NCBI RefSeq assembly: GCF_007859955.1
Contig: NZ_SJPR01000001.1
Location: 62,001-126,000 of the forward strand
From: Botrimarina colliarenosi
GTDB lineage: Bacteria; Planctomycetota; Planctomycetia; Pirellulales; Lacipirellulaceae
Reading direction: 5' to 3'
DNA length: 64,000 nucleotides
Shown: positions 59,690-64,000 of the stretch, one piece after another
How the letters are laid out: each line of letters begins with the position of its first letter
Position numbering within the stretch: the stretch's first letter is position 1
Program-made: the position numbers and the translations under genes
Notes under the pieces: generated by a model
The model's database searches: none
Told to the model about the DNA's origin: nothing
What the model saw: the letters and a program-made list of their open reading frames with translations, nothing else

Positions 59690-60856
59690 TCAGTAGCGCG
59701 AGGCGGGTGTCGTCGCGGGCGGGGTCGAAGTCGATCCCTCGGGCCGGGTCGCGACGCTGACGGGCGACTGGTAGGTGCCTGTCCCGCCGGGGCGGTACTC
59801 GCCCGGCAGCGACGTCAGCCGAATCTCGGAGCCCGTGTTGCCGGTCGACGGCGCGGTCGTCGAAGCGGGCGTGACCGGGTTGATCGGCGTCGTGGCGGCG
59901 TAGGCCGAGCCGGCCGGCGGCAGCGTCCCGAGGGTCGACGGATAGCCGGTCGCGGCGGGCTGCGAACCGGTGGTCGGGTAGGGGCTCGCTGCGGGCGCCG
60001 CCGAGGCGACGCCGCTGGTGGACGGATAGGTCGGCGCGGAAGCGACCGCCGCCGTCGCCGCGGCAACCGCCTTAGCCGGCGCCGCGGAGGCCGTCGTCGT
60101 TGCGTTGTCGTACCAGTTCTGGGCAGAGGACGTCGCTTGCGCGCCGGTAGCGGCGTAGCGATCGGCCGCCTGTTGCGCCGTTTGCTGAACCGACTGCGTG
60201 GCCTGCGAGATGTTGCTCGATGCGGTCGAGGAGTAGCGGTCGGCCGTGCTAGCGGCGTCCTTGATCGCCGGCAAGCTGGGCAGCCCCGCCGCCGCGGTGG
60301 TGGCGGCGTAGCGGTCGCCGAGGCCGTAGCGGTCGGCCGACGGCGTGCTGGGCGTCGCCGCTACGACCTTCGGTTGGTAGCCATTGGGATCGTAGGGACC
60401 TGAGCCCGACGCGGCCGGAGCCGTCTTCGCAGCGGGGAGCGACGGGGTCGCTGTCGCGGCGATCTTGGACGGATCGGAGCTGGGCGAGGTCGGGTAGGCG
60501 CTCCAGTTCGGCCCCGAGGGGGCCGCTTTGTCGATGGTCGGGACCGCCGCGGCGACGGCGTCGAACTTCGGCGCGACGCCCATCATTGCCGGGGGCGTTT
60601 GCTGGGGCATGGCGACCGCTACAGCGGTCGAAGCGCCCGGCTTAGCGAGGGTCTCGACCTGTGGCGTAGCGCCGTCAGACGGCAGCTTCGGCGACGTTTC
60701 GGCGACGAGCTCGGCCTCGACGGCCGGCGACTTTTTCCACGGGTTCCACGCCCAGCGCGAACCGCCTCCCGACGACTGGCAGCCGGTGCTGACAACGGTG
60801 AGGGCGAGCAAGACGGCGCAGGCGGCGCCCGGCGTCGAGAGTTTGGTCTTAGTCAT
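59690..60856 (-). CDS. Lipoprotein with low-complexity body
   Basis: 388 residues with a lipoprotein signal (AACAVLLALTVVSTGC, lipobox STGC, Cys at about residue 26). The mature protein is an Ala/Ser/Thr/Pro/Tyr-rich, mostly disordered sequence with repeated DRYAATTAAAG- and SAPTYPSTSG-like pieces. It ends in a small region around RLTSLPGEYRPGGTGTY. No domain is recognised. Similar lipoproteins are common in planctomycetes. A long frame upstream of the ATG is not protein-like. Confidence 0.75.
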   Translation of the reverse strand: MTKTKLSTPGAACAVLLALTVVSTGCQSSGGGSRWAWNPWKKSPAVEAELVAETSPKLPSDGATPQVETLAKPGASTAVAVAMPQQTPPAMMGVAPKFDAVAAAVPTIDKAAPSGPNWSAYPTSPSSDPSKIAATATPSLPAAKTAPAASGSGPYDPNGYQPKVVAATPSTPSADRYGLGDRYAATTAAAGLPSLPAIKDAASTADRYSSTASSNISQATQSVQQTAQQAADRYAATGAQATSSAQNWYDNATTTASAAPAKAVAAATAAVASAPTYPSTSGVASAAPAASPYPTTGSQPAATGYPSTLGTLPPAGSAYAATTPINPVTPASTTAPSTGNTGSEIRLTSLPGEYRPGGTGTYQSPVSVATRPEGSTSTPPATTPASRY

Positions 60857-61211
60857 GGCTGGCGAGTGGTTACGGCCAGTTGGGTCGTGGCGGTCGCGCC
60901 AGATGCGCGGCTCGTTCCTGTTCTTCCTGTCGCACTCGGCAGTTGAAGCACTGCCGGTTGAGTCAAACCCGCCGTGGGGGCGAAATTGCGGGCAGACCCA
61001 GCGCGCGGCGGACCTTACGGAGAGCCCGCTGCTGGCGTCAATGGCAGAAGAGGGGCGGCCAGAGGCGTCGCTGGGCCGGGCACGAAAAAACCCGAACCTC
61101 GCGGCTCGCCGAGATCGCAAGAAAAAAAGAACGGGCGCCAGCCATGCCGGCGCCCGTTCCTCGTTATCGTCGGCTTTCAACCGTGGCTGACGAATCAGCC
61201 GGCGGGGTGAA
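60857..61211. other. Intergenic region of about 355 bases upstream of the lipoprotein gene
   Basis: It contains the superoxide dismutase terminator (61121-61159) on the sodA side. The rest should hold the lipoprotein promoter. Frames on either strand in this stretch are not convincing. Confidence 0.5.
61121..61159 (-). terminator. Intrinsic terminator after the superoxide dismutase gene
   Basis: On the minus strand GAACGGGCGCC / GGCGCCCGTTC forms a perfect 11-bp stem with a 9-base loop, followed by TTTTTTTC. It lies about 53 bases beyond the stop at 61212. Confidence 0.92.
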
Positions 61212-61823
61212 TCAGCCCTTCGCCGCCTTGTAGAGCTCGTCGACCTTCGCCCAATCGACCACGTTCCAGAACGCGGTGATGTAGTCGGGACGACGGTTTT
61301 GGTACTTCAGGTAGTAGGCGTGCTCCCAGACGTCGAGCCCCAGGATCGGCGTCATCCCTTCCATGTAGGGATTGTCTTGGTTGGGCGTGCTCGTGACGTG
61401 GAGCTTGCCTTTCTTGCAGACGCTCAGCCACGCCCAGCCGCTGCCGAAACGGTTGGCGCCGGCGTTGGCGAAGTCTTCCTTGAACTTCTCGAATCCGCCG
61501 AGCTCCCCGTCGATCGCCGCGGCCAAGTCGCCCGTCGGGGCGCCGCCGCCCGATCCGCTCATGGTGACCCAGAAGAGCGAGTGGTTGGCGTGACCACCGC
61601 CGTTGTTGCGGACCGCGCCGCGGATATTTTCGGGGACGCTGTCGAGGTTGCGGCAGAGGTCCTCAATCGACTGCTCGGCGACGCCCGCCCCTTCGAGGGC
61701 GGCGTTCAGCTTGGTGACGTAGGCGTTGTGGTGCTTGCCGTGATGGATCTCCATCGTCTGCGCGTCGATATGGGGCTCGAGCGCGTCGTTGGCGTAGGGC
61801 AGCGAGGGGAGTGCGTAAGCCAT
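61212..61823 (-). CDS. sodA: Superoxide dismutase (Mn/Fe type)
   Basis: 203 residues with the metal-site pieces [23 protein letters not shown] and [21 protein letters not shown], and GSGWAWL. These are the Fe/Mn superoxide dismutase family with all four ligands. The Mn form is suggested by GGGHANH and the NQDNPYM piece, but the metal cannot be proved from sequence. The enzyme removes superoxide in the cytoplasm. AGGAG lies ten bases before the ATG (61823). An intrinsic terminator follows. Confidence 0.95.
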   Translation of the reverse strand: MAYALPSLPYANDALEPHIDAQTMEIHHGKHHNAYVTKLNAALEGAGVAEQSIEDLCRNLDSVPENIRGAVRNNGGGHANHSLFWVTMSGSGGGAPTGDLAAAIDGELGGFEKFKEDFANAGANRFGSGWAWLSVCKKGKLHVTSTPNQDNPYMEGMTPILGLDVWEHAYYLKYQNRRPDYITAFWNVVDWAKVDELYKAAKG

Positions 61824-62039
61824 GATGGCGGGGCTCCTATGATCGGGATGGTTGCAAACCGACCACGCCGAGAGGGCGCCTGCCGGTTGGGGGCACGTTA
61901 GGAGGGTTCCCGAGCGGCGGGAGCCCTACGCCAACGAAATTACCGCAATCCCGATGCCAAGGACAGCCGCCGCCCTGTCCCGGAGGCTTGCCCCGATGAA
62001 TTAGGCAAGGGACGCGGCGTGCCTTCCCGGCGATCGCCT

Positions 62040-62291
62040 TTAGGCCAAGTCGCTAAGAAGCTGCGCCAAGTGGCGTCGCTGGGCGTCGAGCGCCGTCAGC
62101 TGGTTGCGGAGCAACGCGGCGAGGTCCGGCGTCAGACCCTCCGATTCGGGCCCGCTCACGTGTCCCGTGTCGCGACGGAGGCCGTCCGAGGTGACCGCGG
62201 CAAACGCTTCATCAAGGGCGTCGGATGTCACGGCGGCCCGATCGACACGGCGCGGCAATCGAAGCTCGATGGGTTCGGTGGACAGGGCCAT
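62040..62291 (-). CDS. Small protein of unknown function downstream of the cyclic-di-GMP gene
   Basis: 83 residues starting MALSTEPIELRLPRRVDRAA, with an amphipathic helical C-terminus (LRNQLTALDAQRRHLAQLLSDLA). The start lies 23 bases downstream of the stop of the cyclic-di-GMP-related gene on the same strand, so the two are probably in one transcript. The function is unknown. The lack of a ribosome binding site lowers confidence. Confidence 0.5.
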   Translation of the reverse strand: MALSTEPIELRLPRRVDRAAVTSDALDEAFAAVTSDGLRRDTGHVSGPESEGLTPDLAALLRNQLTALDAQRRHLAQLLSDLA

Positions 62292-62314
62292 GTCGCGGCG
62301 CCGTGGTGAGAGGG

Positions 62315-64000
62315 TTAGACGGTGGTCGGTTCGGCGACGGCTTCCCGCGCCATCAAGTACGCCTGCAAACTGCTGAGCAACTTGCGGGCGCGGTCGACGA
62401 TCTTGGCCTTCGACCGGTCACGATCGCGACGCGGCTGGATCTTCACGTCGACATACGTGTGGACGTACTTGCCCGCCGCGAGGCCGACGTTGTTGGTCCG
62501 TTCGATGTGGACCTGCGACAGATGGATATCGACGATGAAGCTGATCGGCTGGTCGGAGCCCCGCCGCGACCCGCTGCCGTCCGCCTCTTCGGTGATCAGG
62601 CGGATGTAGTTCTCGCTGGTCTTCACGATCTCGGCGTCGCGGTCGGCGATGAAGCCGCGGAGCTTCTCGACCGTCAGTTCGATCGGCACGTTGGTGACGA
62701 GTCGCGTCTGGACGATGGCGCCATTGCCGCCGCCGATCGAGCCGAGCAGCCATTTGCCGATGCCGCCCCAGCCGGCCTTGGGTTGATTCTCGGTCTGCAT
62801 ACCGCCACCCAATTGGACTACCTGATTGCGCCCCTGGTCCTTGGCCTGCAGCAAGGCCCTGTCGGAGCGGCGGAGAAGGGTTTCGGGCGTGTCGCCCGGC
62901 TGCAGTTCGGTGACGCCGAAGCTGGCGGTGATGGTCCTGCCGCCCAGGTTGGTGTGGGGCGTCTCGGAGAGTTTCTTGCGGATCGCGTCGGCCCGCTTCG
63001 CCGCGGTGGCGTTGTTGCAATCGGCGCAGAGGATCGCGAACTCTTCGCCGCCGTAGCGCGCCACGAGGTCGCCCGTCCGGCACATCGACTTCATGAGGCC
63101 GGCGAACGTCATGATCGCCTCGTCGCCCGCCTGGTGGCCGTAAGTGTCGTTGATGCTTTTGAAGCGGTCGATGTCGGCCATGATCAGGCTGCACCGCAAT
63201 TCGGTGTCGAGGTGCGCCTCGACGAAGGCGGCCAGCATGCGGTCGAACTCGGCCCGGTTGGCGACCTGGGTCATCGGGTCTTTGATCATCTCGGCGTGCA
63301 GGGCTTGGCAGCGCTCTTCGAGCGTCGCCTCGCTCGACACGTCGTGCATCAGCACGGTCGCGCCGACGAAATGCCCCGGGCGGCCCGTGGCGCTCACCGG
63401 GATGACGTGCATGTCGACCGTGACGCTCTGGCCGTTGCGGCCCATGACGCTGACCCGCTCCAGGGCCTGCATCCCCTCGCCGAGCGATTTCTTGATGGGG
63501 CAAGCCGCTTCGTCGATGAGCTCGCCGGTGGCGGCGGCCATGTCAAGCAACGACGGCGTCATCTCTTTGCCGATCGCCGCGGTGGCGCCGACGCCGGTGA
63601 GCTTCTCGGCGCCCGAGTTCCACATGGTGATGATCCGCTGACTGTCGAGGAACATCACCGCGTCGTGCATGTTCTCAACAAGCCGCGTCGTGAACAGATC
63701 GGGCTCGCTGGGGGGCGTCGACCCTTCGGAGGCGGCTTCGGCCGGGCGGGGCGTCGCCTTCCAGGGGAGGCTGGTCGTGGTCGCCGAAGTGAGCCACCGG
63801 GCAGCGACGTCCGCTTCGAGCTGTCTCTGGTCGTGAGAGAACAACTCGCAATAGCTGCGAACCAGGTCGGGGTCGAACTGCGTGCCCGCCTGTTCGTAGA
63901 GCGTGGCGATCGCCTGATCCCGCGACCGGGCCGGTCGATAGACCTGGTCGGTCGTCATCGAGTCGAACGCGTCGACGATGGCGATCATCCGCGAAACAAA
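62315..64000 (-). CDS. HD-GYP / PAS / GGDEF protein with an unrecognised C-terminal domain (5' end outside window)
   Basis: The frame runs to the right edge without a start, so the gene is incomplete. The visible N-terminal part reads IAIVDAFDSMTTDQVYRPA and TQFDPDLVRSYCELF, the end of an HD-GYP domain (c-di-GMP phosphodiesterase type). A PAS domain follows (VENMHDAVMFLDSQRIITMWN...), then a GGDEF domain with GGEEF in the active loop and RTGD five residues before it, the inhibitory I-site. Having both, it could make and break c-di-GMP. The last 170 residues (after VVQLGGGMQT) form an extra domain with GKWLLGSIGGGNGA, YIRLITEE and VHTYVDVKIQPRRDR, which I do not recognise. Confidence 0.88.
   Translation of the reverse strand, partial: FVSRMIAIVDAFDSMTTDQVYRPARSRDQAIATLYEQAGTQFDPDLVRSYCELFSHDQRQLEADVAARWLTSATTTSLPWKATPRPAEAASEGSTPPSEPDLFTTRLVENMHDAVMFLDSQRIITMWNSGAEKLTGVGATAAIGKEMTPSLLDMAAATGELIDEAACPIKKSLGEGMQALERVSVMGRNGQSVTVDMHVIPVSATGRPGHFVGATVLMHDVSSEATLEERCQALHAEMIKDPMTQVANRAEFDRMLAAFVEAHLDTELRCSLIMADIDRFKSINDTYGHQAGDEAIMTFAGLMKSMCRTGDLVARYGGEEFAILCADCNNATAAKRADAIRKKLSETPHTNLGGRTITASFGVTELQPGDTPETLLRRSDRALLQAKDQGRNQVVQLGGGMQTENQPKAGWGGIGKWLLGSIGGGNGAIVQTRLVTNVPIELTVEKLRGFIADRDAEIVKTSENYIRLITEEADGSGSRRGSDQPISFIVDIHLSQVHIERTNNVGLAAGKYVHTYVDVKIQPRRDRDRSKAKIVDRARKLLSSLQAYLMAREAVAEPTTV

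Overview
The window reads as a chromosome segment of a GC-rich planctomycete, most likely Pirellulales and close to the Lacipirellulaceae. The grounds are two secreted proteins with dockerin-like 'NAADYTxWRD' repeats and PEP-CTERM-type tails, many planctomycete-style secreted orphans, CsrA, a sucrose-synthesis/amylosucrase set, a lysine-rich histone H1-like protein tail, and loose operons. No rRNA, phage, complete insertion sequence or CRISPR array was seen. One tRNA-Arg(UCU) is present.

Layout. 0-4.2 kb: translation block (tail of a probable nusA, infB, rbfA). 4.2-16.3 kb: an HhH-glycosylase-like protein with an H1-like tail, a helical-repeat lipid-free secreted protein coupled to it by a GTGA overlap, a serine beta-lactamase-fold protein, secreted orphans, YebC, and a VWA protein. 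16.3-23.1 kb: a large secreted alpha/beta-hydrolase-like protein that lacks the nucleophile, a small membrane protein, an HD phosphohydrolase and purB. 23.1-27.5 kb: TadE/TadG-like pseudopilin-type genes, a secreted orphan, a HAMP-like membrane protein, a small lipoprotein and a PAP2 phosphatase. 27.7-35.9 kb: tRNA-Arg, then a signalling island (atypical FixJ-like regulator, ANTAR regulator, 1377-aa hybrid kinase, conventional FixJ regulator, CsrA). 36.4-41.7 kb: sucrose metabolism (amylosucrase, sucrose-phosphate synthase/phosphatase fusion, fructokinase). 41.8-51.4 kb: putA, a secreted/membrane orphan, NDH-2, a diacylglycerol-kinase-family protein and a secretin-N1-like secreted protein. 51.6-54.7 kb: two PEP-CTERM/dockerin exoproteins. 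55-59 kb: fatty-acid synthesis operon rpmF-fabD-fabG-acpP-fabF on the minus strand. 59.3-64 kb: a conserved small protein, a lipoprotein, superoxide dismutase, a small orphan and the 3' part of an HD-GYP/PAS/GGDEF protein.

Three themes stand out. First, at least 14 loci carry short direct tandem repeats. They sit mostly at gene boundaries, often with a unit of about 20 nt that contains the stop codon; those inside genes are multiples of 3. Second, the signalling island contains conduits in which phospho-acceptors are naturally replaced: REC1 Asp to Asn and Hpt His to Gln in the hybrid kinase, and REC Asp to Glu in the FixJ-like regulator. It also has a hairpin-rich leader ending in an attenuator-like terminator just downstream of the ANTAR gene. 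Third, two enzyme folds have lost catalytic residues (HhH-GPD and alpha/beta hydrolase). All assignments are from reading motifs; no database search was possible.
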